From Raphanus sativus (taxonomy: Eukaryota; Streptophyta; Magnoliopsida; Brassicales; Brassicaceae): a stretch of DNA of 64,000 bases. The notes under the pieces are model-generated. The model saw nothing but the letters and a program-made list of their open reading frames with translations. It searched no databases and was not told the DNA's origin. The stretch lies in the NCBI RefSeq assembly GCF_000801105.2, contig NC_079516.1, positions 28,619,043-28,683,042 on the forward strand, in the 5' to 3' direction. A program made the position numbers and the translations under genes. Position 1 is the first letter of the stretch, and each line of letters starts with the position of its first letter. Shown piece after piece: positions 1 to 11,391 of this stretch.

Positions 1-2406
1 AATATCGGCATTAGCAGCGCCGAGAAAACGCTATTATAGGGTTTTCATAGCGTTTTTGTAAACGCTCTAACAGCGGCAGCTATGGTAGACCTCCCCCCCC
101 CTACTATAGCACTAATCGTGTGCTGCGACAAAGTGTAGCTATAATAGCGATTAGTTATTGCTGTATTAAACTTGTTTAATAGCGACACTTTAGTGCTGTA
201 TTACAGTTTTATATGGCGTTTTGTATCTGAGATAATATAATTTATAATATCACTTTCTTCTTGTTACGGAAAATGTTTTTGTAACTTTTGGTATTTTTAA
301 TGGGTGAACCTATAATAGCTATTTTTCTGTGCTGCTAAATATTATTAAATAACTTTTTTCTTGTGCTAGGATGTTAATTTTCATAGCTAATGTTCGAGTG
401 CCATATTTTTGGTATAATGAAACATTTGTAAATTAATTTTGATAGGTATTTTGATTTTTCGTGATATAATTGTTTTGTTCTGAATATTGAATATAATTAT
501 AAATTAAAAAAAATATATAGCACATAAAAGAAACAAATTACAAACTACAAACATACCAAAAGAGTAGAATGATTAACTACAATAGATCCTGAAGCAAATG
601 GTTTATAGAAATCTAGGCATTATTATTGACCAGATGAGTTGCGGGCATTCATGGATCTGATAAGGTTCAGGAACATTGGCTCGATGTCTTCTTCAGGTTC
701 TTCAATGCGTGTCAAGTGGTAGCCTTGAGAGCATCTAAACTCGGCTCTGGTTATCTCTTCCACATCATTACCTCCTGAGGACTGTCCTTGTTCTGGTATT
801 GGGCGTTGCATCTGAGATGTGTTGACCGCTTCACGTTGTGGCTGTTGTTGTTTGGGTTGGGGCTTCACACCGACTGCAGCGAGGGCTAAGACAATGCTCT
901 TCCTTGCTTCCATTAGAGTTGCTAGATGAAAAATTAATCCAAAGTTAGATCTTTGACTATCAGAAGACAAGGTAACAAATCGAAGAAGCTATTGGAGTTT
1001 CTCTGACCTGGAAATTGAGTAGAGTCTGTAACGCTTCAAATCTTGAGGGAAGATAAAACTGAAAAATTAGAAGAATAAATTAGGTAAGATAAAATTAGAA
1101 AATTAAACCAAAATAGATCTTTTACCATCTCTACAAATCGAACAAGATATTGAAAGTCTGTGGGTTATTTATCAAAGAAATATAATATGAGGCGCTAACC
1201 TGTAAGAAGAGATCTCTGTAACCTAAATCGTGTGTCTTGAAGAGAGATTGGAGATGAAATTGTGGAGGGTCGGAGAGATTTGTGGTGGCTTATACAGATT
1301 TTGTGTTGGTTTGAGATGGAAGGAGAGAGATTCGTGGTGGATTAAGAGAGAATCGTGGTTCCTTGAGAGAGATTTGTGGTGGTTTGAGGGAAAGAGAGAG
1401 AAGTCGATAAAGAAAATATGTTTTCGTTTGGCTCCGAAAAGTAGAAAAATTTCAGGTTGCCTCCAAAAAAGCTCTCGACCAATGAGAGACAATGACAAGG
1501 ATAACCTAAAGAACTAATCTCCACCGTTGAATCATCTCGATCCAATGGATATAATTAGTGGAATTTTTTTTGTTTGTCTCGTGCATGAACTAACGATGGA
1601 TGGTTTGATTTTGTGGAACAACATGGATTTTCTTTGATTTTGATATGATTTAGGATGGTGTATACTTGTATTTGAATATATATCTACATTTAACAATGAT
1701 CATATAATCAGTACAAAGTAGATTATGGAAAACAAAATCATGTTGTGAACCTATAAACACCAAACACTCAAAGTAAACCAATTTATACCCTAACCCCTAA
1801 AACTTACATGAACATACATAAACCATCGATGACAAAAGTGTGGAAAGTTCACTTGATTCATAATTTTATCTTTGTTTGTGTGTCGTGTTATCTCATGGTT
1901 ACAAATTACATTTTTTTGTTAATGAATCACTAAACCCTATCATTACCCTAAACACTAAAAGTTATCTTTTGCTTTGTTATATATTTCAACATTATAATTT
2001 TGGGCCTTGTTGTGAATTAAGACAAACACATTGCATCATAAACCTTAATTAGTTAAGATTCTAAAAGCACAAGATAAAAGGCAAATAACACTTGGTCACG
2101 TTTTGAAAGACAGAAACCGAAAGCCGATGATGTCTTAGAAAAACAGAGTCATTAAAAACAGAGTCACTGAAAAACAGTCATTAAAAACACAAAGAGTCTT
2201 GTTGCTTGGTTCCTTTGGCTCTGTTTTTAAACCTGCACAGAAAGACAAATTATCTGATTAGCTTGACATATTTCCACATATGTAACAAATAAACGAGATC
2301 TCACCAATAGAACTTTATCCTCTGGCCAAGCAAGACAGCTTCCAAGTGCATCTTCCATATACTCGATCTCTGATGATGTCCTCCACACAGCAGCATCTTT
2401 AATCTT
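1..2406 (-). mobile_element. CACTA (En/Spm-like) element remnant, minus strand
   Basis: This is a probable 3' part of a CACTA transposon read on the minus strand. Bases 1-240 are packed with short recurring blocks around TAGCG and GCGTTTT in both orientations, as in CACTA subterminal regions. A C-terminal transposase-associated block lies at 2227-2418 and an unassigned ORF at 623-970. The stretches 241-622, 971-2226 and 2419 onward hold no other coding sequence that I recognise and are mostly AT-rich. The terminal inverted repeat would lie left of base 1. The other side is cut off by the LTR that begins at 2407. The family call is an inference from these pieces. Confidence 0.5.
623..970 (-). 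pseudogene. ORF remnant in CACTA element, unknown product
   Basis: This is a 115-codon open frame on the minus strand that I do not recognise by sequence. It contains a Gln/Pro-rich stretch (KPQPKQQQPQR) and an acidic C-terminal part (IEEPEEDIEP). The first codons may be intron rather than coding, and the true exon could begin near residue 18 (MEARKSIV). Its place downstream of the 2227-2418 transposase block on the same strand suggests the last exon of a tnpA-type CACTA gene, but that rests on position alone. No catalytic motif is visible. Confidence 0.3.
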
Positions 2407-2418
2407 TGTTGGGGTCAA
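2227..2418 (-). pseudogene. Transposase-associated C-terminal block (DUF8039-like), truncated
   Basis: This 63-codon minus-strand fragment contains a WRTSSEIEYMEDALGS-LAWPEDKV pattern. It resembles the conserved ALGS-x-x-AWP-x-(D/K)-x-(V/I) block at the end of a plant En/Spm-type transposase-associated domain (I believe DUF8039). The family usually has a few hundred residues upstream. These are missing because the LTR at 2407 starts inside the first codons, so the initial Met is not a native start. The frame stops shortly after the block. The match was made from memory of the family, without a search. Confidence 0.45.
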
Positions 2419-2799
2419 AAACGGTTATCTCGAAATCAACGGCTAAAAATATTTATCATGCGCGGACTTTCCATAAAACAAGCGTCGAAAGCAAAACAAG
2501 TCGTACAGCTTAAAAAACCTATGTTAAAGTCGATCGTTCTTGTTTTACACGATAAACTTTACGAGAAAACCAACTCAGATTTAGTCGTAAAACTTCGATG
2601 ATACAATCAAGAAGAACCGAGAGACATTAGGTCCGTAGCTGAGATGACACGACCATACGAAAGTATACGGAAGAAAAGGGAAGTGATCTAAGTTTGGATA
2701 GGCCGAACGACAAGGAATCTGCCTTTAAACTTCAAAGAGCCCGTTCTCTCAAACCGTGAGGATCCAGAGAACGATCAAGATATCAAATCGAAGCCCTCG

Positions 2800-3217
2800 T
2801 CGAGACGCACGTGCTGGTACTGGCCGCCGGCGGCTAGCCCCCGTGCTGGTCCTGGCCGCCGGGCGGCTAAGCCCCCATGCTGGTCCTGGCCGCCGGGAAA
2901 CTTCAAAGAGCCCGTTCTCTCAAACCGTGAGGACCCAGAAAACGATCAACATATCAAATCGAAGCCCTCGTCGAGACGCACGTGCTGGTCGTGGCCGCCG
3001 GGCGGCTAGCCCCCGTGCTGGCCGTGGCCGGCGGCGGCTAGCGCCCGTGCTGGCCGTGGCCGCCGGGCGGCTAGCCCCGCGCTGGCCGTGGCCGCCGGCG
3101 GCTAGCGCCCGTGCTGGCCGTGGCCGCCGGGCGGCTAGCCCCATGCTGGCCGTGGCCGCCTGCGGCTAGCGCCCGTGCTGGCCATGGCCGCCGGGCGGCT
3201 AGCCCCGTGCTGGCTCG
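2800..3217. repeat. GC-rich minisatellite in LTR
   Basis: This is a tandem array of units of about 32 bp. Two unit types alternate (a CGCCGGGCGGCTAGCCCC type and a CGCCGGCGGCTAGCGCCC type), each followed by GTGCTGGCCGTGG. The first part (2800-2900) is diverged and interrupted by a copy of the CTTCAAAGAGCCCG segment. The regular part runs from about 2985. It is very CpG-dense, and nearly every unit has a GCTAGC hexamer. Confidence 0.9.
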
Positions 3218-3753
3218 GGTCTTCGGATGACAAGCTTCCGTGCATAAGTTCTAGGCCCCGGCCGTCAGAAGTCTGTACTTTGCGTCTTTCCCAAGTTTTC
3301 GCGGAACGAATCGTTGAGATTCCGCGTACAAAACTCCCGCTCTTACTCCAAACTAAGATCGTCGGAAACACTTCGGAAACTCGTAAGATATCAACGGGAA
3401 GGAAGATCTTAAATTATTCGTGCGAAATAGTGATGGTTATCTTAAGACACCACTCATCTCAACTCTACGAAGGATTGAAGATCTTCCGAAGAAATCGTAG
3501 AAAACAACGGAAGTCCTAGAAACGGCCCGAAAGGGACCAAACGCGATCGGACAGTCCGCTTACGATTGTCTGAGATAGATACGACGATTTACGTTTATCT
3601 TCACATAACAAGATAAATGCTAAACTTCCAGAAGGATAAATGTCAAGTTTCCCGAAGATAAATGTCAAGTTTCCCGATAAACATGAAGGCCGACGAAAAT
3701 GGAAAAAGCCCGCTTCGCGGCCCAAAAGGAGAATAGACCGTCATAAGAAGGAG

Positions 3754-3763
3754 TATATAAAGG
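3754..3763 (+). promoter_or_regulatory. TATA box in 5' LTR
   Basis: TATATAAAGG lies about 550 bp before the LTR end and about 400 bp upstream of the AATAAA at 4166. It is conserved at the same place in the other LTR copy (10739-10748). Transcription would start about 30 bp downstream, near 3790. Confidence 0.55.
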
Positions 3764-4165
3764 AGCTTTGGGAGAGGAGGAAAAGGAGAGCGAAAATCAT
3801 TAAGAGAGAGAGAAATCCGAGATTGGAGACCTAGAGAGCTCCTGTTAGGTTAAGAACTTAGAATTCAGGCGGTAGACTAGCAAGGTAGGACCTAGAACGT
3901 CCGGCCGCCTCTCGTTCTATTTTCATCTTGTCTGCAGGCTCCTGTCTCTCTCGGAAGGATCTAACAATCCTTTTACTTAGAGTTCCGCACATAGAAACCC
4001 TAGGCATTATTCCGACATGCCCGTTTCTATGACTAACGCTCGTACTAGACGAACTCCGCCAGGCAGTTCGATCTCTTGTTCAAACCCATCCAACTGAACT
4101 ACGTCCGACTTGATCCTCGAAAGGGGTACGTAGGCAGCCTTCCTTAAGGTCCAGTCCCAAATCTC

Positions 4166-4171
4166 AATAAA
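4166..4171 (+). terminator. Poly(A) signal in LTR
   Basis: AATAAA follows the segment AGGTCCAGTCCCAAATCTC and is also present in the other LTR (11389-11394). Its place near the R/U5 boundary fits the retroelement polyadenylation signal. Confidence 0.45.
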
Positions 4172-4307
4172 ACCTTTCTGCATTTATTTGATCACTTGTC
4201 GTTGGTTGTCGCAGAGAATCCGGACCTTCAGGGAAAGTTAGGTTTACTTAGCTTTCTTCCGTTTTACTTAATCAAAATCGACAGTGCGAATTTCGGTTCC
4301 CACAGTT

Positions 4308-4325
4308 TGGCGCTAGAAGGAGGGG
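4308..4325 (+). promoter_or_regulatory. Primer-binding site of Tat-like element
   Basis: TGGCGCTAGAAGGAGGGG begins 3 bp after the LTR end, the normal location of the tRNA primer site. TGG is the expected complement of a tRNA CCA end. I do not assign the tRNA. Confidence 0.65.
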
Positions 4326-4375
4326 GGGGACGGATTACTCTTACTCTTACGGCCGCAAAACGCTTGATCAAAGCA

Positions 4376-4687
4376 ATGTCTGGAAATATGAAAGACAAAC
4401 TCACAGCTCACATCGACGCTGGTAAAACAACTTCAGCAGTGACTGCTCCTACGACCAACGCTTATGCAAACAGTTATCTAAGATTATCATCTTACGGACA
4501 AACGTCCCGAGAACGGACCATCCCAACCAAGTTCGGGTCCTATCAACCATGCACCCCGTCCAAGTTCCTGCAACACGGTCCTCGGGTCCATGGACCCAAC
4601 CCCCTCGTTTGGGATTATCGAAGAAAGACTTCGGGAAAATTCATAAAAAGACTTGGTAGTGGAGACGGATTCCTGCCTGCCGTATAA
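4376..4687 (+). pseudogene. Truncated gag start of Tat-like element
   Basis: An ATG 68 bp downstream of the primer site opens a 104-codon frame beginning MSGNMKDKLTAHIDAG, in the position expected for gag. It stops at 4687, far short of a gag polyprotein. No Retrotrans_gag core, zinc knuckle, protease or polymerase motif follows in any frame up to the next LTR-like piece. The open frame also extends upstream through the primer site into the LTR, which is not meaningful. The element is therefore non-autonomous or deleted. Assignment to gag is by position and start only. Confidence 0.4.
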
Positions 4688-5229
4688 AACGGCTATGGTT
4701 AGCTTGAACACCAGTTGCCTTAACTATACGGGGAATTGAAATATTTTCGGAAAAACCAGCGTCACATCAACGGCTTTTTCTAAAGAAAAATCGTAAAAAC
4801 GTCTAAGTCCCAAGACAGCCCAAAGGGGCCCGAATCACGGCTAAACGACCCACATACGATTTTAGGTAGGATCGAGCCCAAGGCTGATATGACGGTCTGA
4901 GTTTCGACTGGAAATGTTTTTTAGAATTTCCCGGAAAAATAAAGACTTGTTCTCCTGGAAATCGCGGAGAAACCCCAGATTACTCATGAAACAGAAAGCA
5001 CGATTGATCGGGTTACCAATCAGCGTTTCTAATGCTAAATTCGATAACATTTTACGGAATACCTTTCGTAAAATAAATTCTCGAAAAATATTTCACGAGA
5101 CAGCTTTTGCATGATTAAACTCGACAACATTTTACAAACAGTTTCCGTAAAATTAACTCGACAACATTTTGTGAAATAACTCTCGTAAAATAAAAGGTCA
5201 ACAACGTTCTAAGAAACAATTCCTTGCTG
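4688..5229. other. Unassigned internal region of Tat-like complex
   Basis: This is non-coding and moderately AT-rich. It contains several short repeats of the form TCGACAACATTTTACGAAA/CGTAAAATAA (5040-5200) that recur near 6300-6390. No domain was recognised. Confidence 0.5.
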
Positions 5230-6768
5230 GGATCATGATGAAATCAATGTCCAAAAGTCTCGGAAAAACAATTAAAGAAACCTCGAGAGACTAAGTGTCG
5301 ATCAAGAAACCTTTAAAAAAATGAGAAAAACAGGCAGGTCCCGCGAGGAAGCACAGTCCCGGGCGGCTAGCACGCCCGTGCTGTCCCTAGGCGCCGGGCG
5401 GCTACCACGCCCGTGCTGCCTCTAGGCGCCGGGCGGCTAACGCGCCCGTGCTGCACTGGTCGCCGGGCAACAAAACATTTTCTACACGAGGAAAAACCTA
5501 CGGAAAACTAAAAAAAACGCAAAAACACGCACAAGCCGAAGGAACCAAGCAGCCGACTCCGGTCGCGGCCGTGGCCGCCGGGCGGCTAGCCCCCGCGCTG
5601 GCCGTGGCCGCCGGCAGCTAGCGCCCGTGCTGGCCATGGCCGCCGGCGGCTAGCCCCGTGCTGGCCGTGGCCGCCGGGCGGCTAGCCCCGTGCTGGCCGT
5701 GGCTGCCGGCAGCTAGCGCCCGTGCTGGCCGTGGTCGCCGGGCGGCTAGCCCCGTGCTGGCCGTGGCCGCCGGCAGCTAGCGCCCGTGCTGGCCGTGGTC
5801 GCCGGGCGGCTAGCCCCGTGCTGGCCGTGGCCGCCGGCGGCTTGCGCCCGTGCTGGCCGTGGTCGCCGGGCGGCTAGCCCCGTGCTGGCCGTGGCCGCCG
5901 GCGGCTAGCGCCCGTGCTGGCCGTGGTCGCCGGGCGGCTAGCCCCGTGCTGGCCGTGGCCGCCGGCAGCTAGCGCCCGTGCTGGCCACGGTCGCCGGGCG
6001 GCTAGCGCCCGTGCTGGCCGTGGCCGACGGGCGGCTAGCCCCGTGCTGGCCGTGGCCGCCGGCGGCTAGCGCCCGTGCTGGCCGTGGTCGCCGGCGGCAA
6101 GCGCCCGTGCTGGCCGTGGCCGCCGGGCGGCTAGCCCCGTGCTGGCTCGGGTCGTCGGGCGGTTAGTCTTCGTGCATAAGATCTAAGCCCCCGGGTCGCC
6201 AGAAATCCGTGTTTTGCGACTTTCCGAGTTCCCGCAAACAAAACATTCGTCAAGCACGGCCAATCCTCATAAGGATTGACCCAAATATTATCCAAACTAA
6301 TTTTACAAAACAATTTCCGTAAAATTAACTCGACAACATTTTGATTAACTCTCGTTAAATAAAAGCTCGGCAATATTTTACGAAACATCATTCGTGAAGT
6401 ATAACAAGATCGTAAGCTTCTTGACCTGACCAGTTCGCTCATAGCTTGACGAAACAAGAAGCCCCACTCAAGTGACATCTTGCCATTCGTTTTCACTTGT
6501 CTACCCACCTTAGCCTTCTTCGAGCTTCGCCTACTTCTCCTCCCTTTGCTTCAACGATTCTGCAACGATTCTGCACTGTTCCTTCAGGTTTCATCAAAAA
6601 TCGATTCTCGATTCAGTATCAGACTTTTCGAAGACCTTTGACAATGAAACGGTAGAAGACAAAGAGGAACGGACATGAGGCAATCTCGAGTAATCAATGA
6701 GACTAAGGTACGTCCGACTTAGAAAATTTTATCAAGGTTTTAATTTTTTCGTAGGAAAGGAATGGGAA
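5230..6768 (+). repeat. Degraded related LTR with long minisatellite
   Basis: The segment GAAATCAATGTCCAAAAGTCTCGG near 5240 matches the start of the LTR at 7609. The part around 6140-6260 matches the part of that LTR after the N gap. This is therefore a second LTR of the same sub-family without its TGTTGGGG start. Between the matching parts lie a CGCCGGGCGGCTA-rich stretch (5350-5470) and the regular array 5560-6155. Bases 6400-6768 carry no recognised gene. Confidence 0.6.
5560..6155. repeat. GC-rich minisatellite, longest array
   Basis: About 18-19 units of 32 bp alternate between two types, giving a 64-bp higher-order period (for example CCGTGGCCGCCGGC at 5761 and again at 5825). Variants include GGCAGC for GGCGGC and TGGTCGCC for TGGCCGCC. 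Open frames across it are artefacts of the repeat. Confidence 0.92.
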
Positions 6769-7608
6769 TGTAACACCCCCGAACCGTCCTAGGCATCGGT
6801 CAAACCACCGGCCAACAATCAAACAAGAACATGACCGACGGAGCGACCAACACTAAGGGTTGGAGATGAAAGGTCAACCGGCCAGCCAACAATCAAACAA
6901 GAACATGACTGACCGTCCAACCCAACACCATGGTCCGGAAGCGCTACATGACGAGCTAGGGACGATCCAGTCAGTGCCACAGAATTTACTCCGCAACTTA
7001 GACCAGTTCATCCTCTAACACATCCCGCTAACTCAAGGCATAAGGCTTTGCAACCCGTACCCGAAGTTAACGTTTTCCGTTAGATCGAGGCCTAAGGCTT
7101 TTCAACCCGTACCAAGAGCTAACGTTGTGTCGGTTCGGACTAAACCAATATCATATTGGACCCGTTCAATTTTAAATAAATTCTAAGTCTTTTAAGAATA
7201 TTTGCAATATTTTAGGGATCCCAAACCCGAATAAAACGCAACGGAAAAGTAATGTTTAAGAATCAAACCGTAGCACAATGCACTGCAAATCTACTCCGGC
7301 GGCCTACGTATCCGATCTTCTACAACCTGAACTCCCGCAAAAAGGACAACGAGAGCTGGCTACCTCTAACTCAAATCCTAATGTAGCTAGCCCAAACAAC
7401 CCAAAAACAACAAGCAATCTAGCCTAAGCGCAATAATAAAGCCTAAGTCTAATCCTTAATCCACACCGACTAAGGTATGCTCGACCTTAATCTAAAACTA
7501 ACAGCTTGCCAAACGGCCAACTAAACGAACGGATCCCTAGCAATTCAAACAATCAATACTCGAGCTAAGTTAACACCGTATCTCGGTGCTAACACTAACT
7601 CAAAGGTA
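6769..7608. repeat. Probable LTR piece of a different gypsy family (TGTAACACCC start)
   Basis: The segment starts TGTAACACCCCCGAACCG, a common LTR start in plant gypsy elements, and is unlike its neighbours in composition. It contains an internal near-duplicate (AGGCATAAGGCTTT/GAGGCCTAAGGCTTTTCAACCCGTACC at 7030-7120). I could not find a matching second LTR, a primer site or a target duplication. It has no coding sequence. Confidence 0.4.
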
Positions 7609-8230
7609 TGTTGGGGTCAAAATCGGTCAAGACGAAATCAATGTCCGAAAGTCTCGGAAAAACATTAGAGTAACCTCGAGAGACTAATTGTTAATCGAGA
7701 AACCTCGGGAAAATATTAAGTTCGAGATTGATCNNNNNNNNNNNNNNNNNNNNNNNNNNNNNNNNNNNNNNNNNNNNNNNNNNNNNNNNNNNNNNNNNNN
7801 NNNNNNNNNNNNNNNNNNNNNNNNNNNNNNNNNGGCTAGCCCCGTTCTGGCTTGGGTCGTCAAGCGGCTAGTCTTCGTGCGTAAGTTCTAGGCCTCCGGG
7901 TCGCCAGGAATCCGTGTTTTGTGACTTTCCGAGATCCCGCAAACAAAACTCCTTTTCCTGCTCCAAGATTTCGAAGAACCCATAAGACGTCAACGGACAG
8001 GAAGACTTCGTATAAAACGGTAATGGTTATCTTAAAACACCATTCGCCTCAGCAATGGATCGAAGATCTTCCGAAAGACTCGACATCCAAGTGTTGGCTA
8101 GCCCCGTGCTGCCTCTAGGCGCCGGACGACTAGCGCACCCGTACTGCGCTGGTTGTCGGGCGTCACAACATTCGTCAAGCACGGCCAATCCTCGTAAAGA
8201 TTGACCCAACGACTATCCAAATAAATCACA
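7609..8230 (+). repeat. LTR of Tat-like sub-family, interrupted by N gap
   Basis: It begins TGTTGGGGTCAAAATCGG. It resembles but is distinct from the LTR at 2407/9453 and shares its body with 5230-6260. The minisatellite part is probably hidden in the gap, because GGCTAGCCCCG resumes directly after the N run. The end is not clear. Confidence 0.55.
7734..7833. other. Assembly gap (100 N)
   Basis: Exactly 100 N are present, the conventional placeholder for a gap of unknown size. It falls where the GC-rich minisatellite would be expected. Confidence 0.99.
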
Positions 8231-9439
8231 TAAACTATCGCCCGGAAACATTCCGCGATTTCTAAAAGCCCATAGTCCTTTATGGCATAAGAAAAACAAA
8301 CTTCAAAGCACTGCGAGACGTCGCTTCGTGCCTGAACATTCGTTTTTCGATTAAAACCTTCATACGCCTTCTAAACGGCATCATATCGTTGTTGCTGATC
8401 ACAACAAACGAACTCTAACGTCCTAAACAGACAAGCCACCTAAGGGTAGGCTCTTTTACATCCGACAAGGATCCCATAGCGCGCTATACAAAAAATCCAA
8501 ATTTGGTTCAGCACTTCGTCAAGGAAGTAGCTCGATTTGTGCCCAGACAAATCATATAAGCCGATACCACTTCGCGGATTTTAAAACGGTACGAATCAGG
8601 TTAAAATCACAAACAGGCAAAACGAAAGCCGATTTGTCATCGCACAGCCTCAGTCTGAGAGTAAACCTAGGTCTTGCCCTAAACCCAGCCTTGCTGGTAT
8701 CTTAACATCTCATAGGCAAAGCGTCAACGACGCGAGATCCCAAAACTTGTCTCTTCACTCAAGTCTGTACGTTTTCACGAATTTTCGCGTAAATCGTAAA
8801 CCGCAAGAAAATCTCGCTTTGTACAAACGACGGATACGGTGATCATCAGGGAGGCAGGAATGAGACGACAACTCACACCCTGTCCCTCTAACTTCGATAG
8901 ACAGAAGTTCTGAAAACGCAACATTAATATTTTATAAAGATTGAGCCGCAGAGTTCAACAGATGCCCTGAAAAAGGCCGGGATTCGAAGCCACCAACAGC
9001 CGGTCCCGCAAATACACATCATCGCCTCTTAAACGGCCGAAACACAATCAAAATAAAAATCTCTAAAGGGATTATAAACCTAGACGCTCCCCGGAGCATC
9101 ACCTTCATCCTCAAAACTCACCCAAAGTAGGAACGGTCTCACCGTCACCTCCATTGGTCGCACCACTGCTGCATGTCTCATATGCGCCGGCTTCGCGATC
9201 CTTGACTGCGTGGTCCTGGTCCTCCGAACCCTCCGAATGCAGGACAAGGGTGCACACGGATTTCAGACCAGCAAGAATCGAGTCGAAGTTGGGCAACGAA
9301 CTCACGGTCTTCCCGACGTCACGTTCGAGATCGCCAATCAAAGGTGATGTGGATTTCCGCAACAAAATACTCTTAGCCAAATATTTCGATTTTCAACTCA
9401 TAATCTTCCACCCGCAAGATCGTTTCCGCGTCTTACAGG
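8231..9439 (+). other. 3' internal region of Tat-like element
   Basis: This is non-coding on the plus strand up to the polypurine tract. An 89-codon minus-strand frame at 9111-9380 (ending VPTLGEF) is the only sizeable ORF. Tat-lineage elements often carry an antisense ORF just upstream of the 3' LTR, so it could be the end of such a gene, but I recognise no domain. Confidence 0.4.
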
Positions 9440-9452
9440 CTGGGGGGCTAAC
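9440..9452 (+). promoter_or_regulatory. Polypurine tract before 3' LTR
   Basis: CTGGGGGGCTAAC lies directly before the LTR start TGTTGGGG at 9453. This identifies that copy as a 3' LTR. Confidence 0.6.
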
Positions 9453-9744
9453 TGTTGGGGTCAAAAACGGTTATCTCGAAATCAACGGCTAAAAATATTT
9501 ATCATGCGCGGACTTTCCATAAAACAAGCGTCGAAACCAAGACAAGTCGTACAGCTTAAAAAACCTATGTTAAAGTCGATCGTTCTTGTTTTACACGATA
9601 AACTTTACGAGAAAACCAACTCAGATTTAGTCGCGTTATAACGCGTTATAATCAAAGGTTTACTTCAAAGAGCCCGTTCTCTCAAACCGTGAGGACCCAG
9701 AGAACGATCAAGATATCAAATCGAAGCCCTCGTCGAGACGCACG

Positions 9745-10206
9745 TGCTGATCCTGGCCGGCGGCGGCTAGCCCCCGTGCTGGTCCTGGCCGCCGGGCGGC
9801 TAGCCCCCGTGCTGGTCTTGGCCGCCGGGAAACTTCAAAGAGCCCGTTCTCTCAAACCGTGAGGACCCAGAAAACGATCAAGAATATCAAATCGAAGCCC
9901 TCGCCGAGACCCAGGTCGCCGGGCGGCTAGCCCCCGTGCTGGCCGTGGTCGCCGGCGGCTAGCGCCCGTGCTGGCCGTGGTCGCCGGGCGGCTAGCCCCG
10001 TGCTGGCCGTGGTCGCCGGCGGCTAGCGCCCGTGCTGGCCGTGGTCGCCGGGCGGCTAGCCCCGTGCTGGCCGTGGCCGCCGGCGGCTAGCGCCCGTGCT
10101 GGCCGTGGTCGCCGGGCGGCTAGCCCCGTGCTGGCCGTGGCCGCCGGCGGCTAGCGCCCGTGCTGGCCGTGGTCGCCGGGCGGCTAGCCCCGTGCTGGCT
10201 TGGGTC
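9745..10206. repeat. GC-rich minisatellite in 3' LTR
   Basis: It has the same 32-bp units in the same alternating order as at 2800 and 5560. About nine regular units run from 9915 to 10206, after a diverged and interrupted part. Confidence 0.9.
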
Positions 10207-10919
10207 GTCGGATGACAAGCTTCCGTGCATAAGTTCTAGGCCCCGGCCGTCAGAAGTCTGTACTTTGCGTCTTTCCCAAGTTTTCACGGAACGAATCTTT
10301 GAGATTCCGCGTACAAAACTCCCGCTCTTACTCCAAACTAAGATCGTCGGAAACACTTCGGAAACTCGTAAGATATCAACGGGAAGGAAGATCTTAAATT
10401 CTTAGTGCGAAACAGTGATGGTTATCTTAAGGCACCACTCATCTCAACTCTACGAAGGATTGAAGATCTTCCGAAGAAATCGTAGAAAACAACGGAAGTC
10501 CTAGAAACGGCCCGAAAGGGACCAAACACGATCGGACAGTCCGTTTACGTTATCTAAGATAGATACGACGATTTACGTTTATCTTTACATAACAAGATAA
10601 ATGATAAATTTCCGGAAGCATAAATGTCAAGTTTCCCGAAGATAAATGTCAAGTTTCCCGATAAACATGGAGGCCGACGAAAATGGAAAGAAGCCCGCCT
10701 TGCGGCCCAGAAGGAGAATAGACCGTCATAAGAAGGAGTATATAAAGGAGCTTTGGGAGAGGAAGAAAGGCAGAGCGAAAATCATTAAGAGAGCAAAAAA
10801 TCCTAGAGGGAAAGCAGATCCGAGATTTTAGACTGAGGGAACTTAGAACTTAGGTGGTTAGACTAGCAAGGCATGACCTAGGACGTCTGGCCGCCTCTCG
10901 TTCTGCCTTCATCTTGTCC

Positions 10920-11391
10920 GCAGACTTCTGTTCCTTCGGAAGAATCTAACAATTCTTTTACTCAGAGTTCCGCACATAGAAACCCTAGGCGTTATTCTCG
11001 ACACGCCCGTTTCTATGACAAACGCTCGTACTAGACGAACTCCGCTAGGCAGTTCGATCTCTTGTTCAAATCTTTCCAACTGAACTACGTCCGACTTGAT
11101 CCTCGAAAGGGGTACGTAGGCAGCCTTCCTTAAGGTCCAGTCTCAAATCTTAATCGCAGACTCATGTCTCTCTCGGAAGGATCTAACAATCCTTTTACTT
11201 AGAGTTCCGCACATAGAAACCCTAGGCATTATTCTCGACATGCCCGTTTCTATGACTAACGCTCGTACTAGACGAACTCCGCCAGGCAGTTCGATCTCTT
11301 GTTCAAACCCTTCCAACTGAACTACGTCCGACTTGATCCTCGAAAGGGGTACGTAGGCAGCCTTCCTTAAGGTCCAGTCCCAAATCTCAAT
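10920..11391. repeat. 236-bp tandem duplication in LTR
   Basis: Copy 1 (10920-11155) and copy 2 (11156-11391) both run from GCAGAC through the CCTAGGC, CTAGACGAACTCCGC and GGGGTACGTAGGCAGCC segments. The 5' LTR has this segment once. Copy 1 ends AATCGC where copy 2 has AATAAA, so only copy 2 keeps the poly(A) signal. Confidence 0.85.

Larger units (their letters stand above)
2407..4304 (+). repeat. LTR of Tat-like Ty3/gypsy element (5' copy)
   Basis: The long terminal repeat begins TGTTGGGGTC and ends CCCACA, immediately before a primer-binding site. It is matched by 9453-11527 at both ends and through most of its length. The copies differ by indels, for example about 140 bp present only here near 2590-2735. 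It contains a GC-rich minisatellite (about 2800-3217), a TATATAAAGG promoter-like box at 3754 and an AATAAA signal at 4166, in the order expected for U3, R and U5. The 5 bp to its left are ATCTT. Confidence 0.8.

Noticed and set aside
1223..1517. Small overlapping frames on both strands
   Set aside because: Purine-rich low-complexity sequence (GAGAGA/GTGGTGG) keeps several frames open by chance, with no domain.
2756..3169. Ala/Arg/Pro-rich frames over the GC-rich minisatellite, also at 5978-6166
   Set aside because: They are by-products of the 32-bp repeats, and no conserved start or domain is present.
7688..7891. Open frame spanning the N gap
   Set aside because: It exists only because unknown bases are read as unknown residues.
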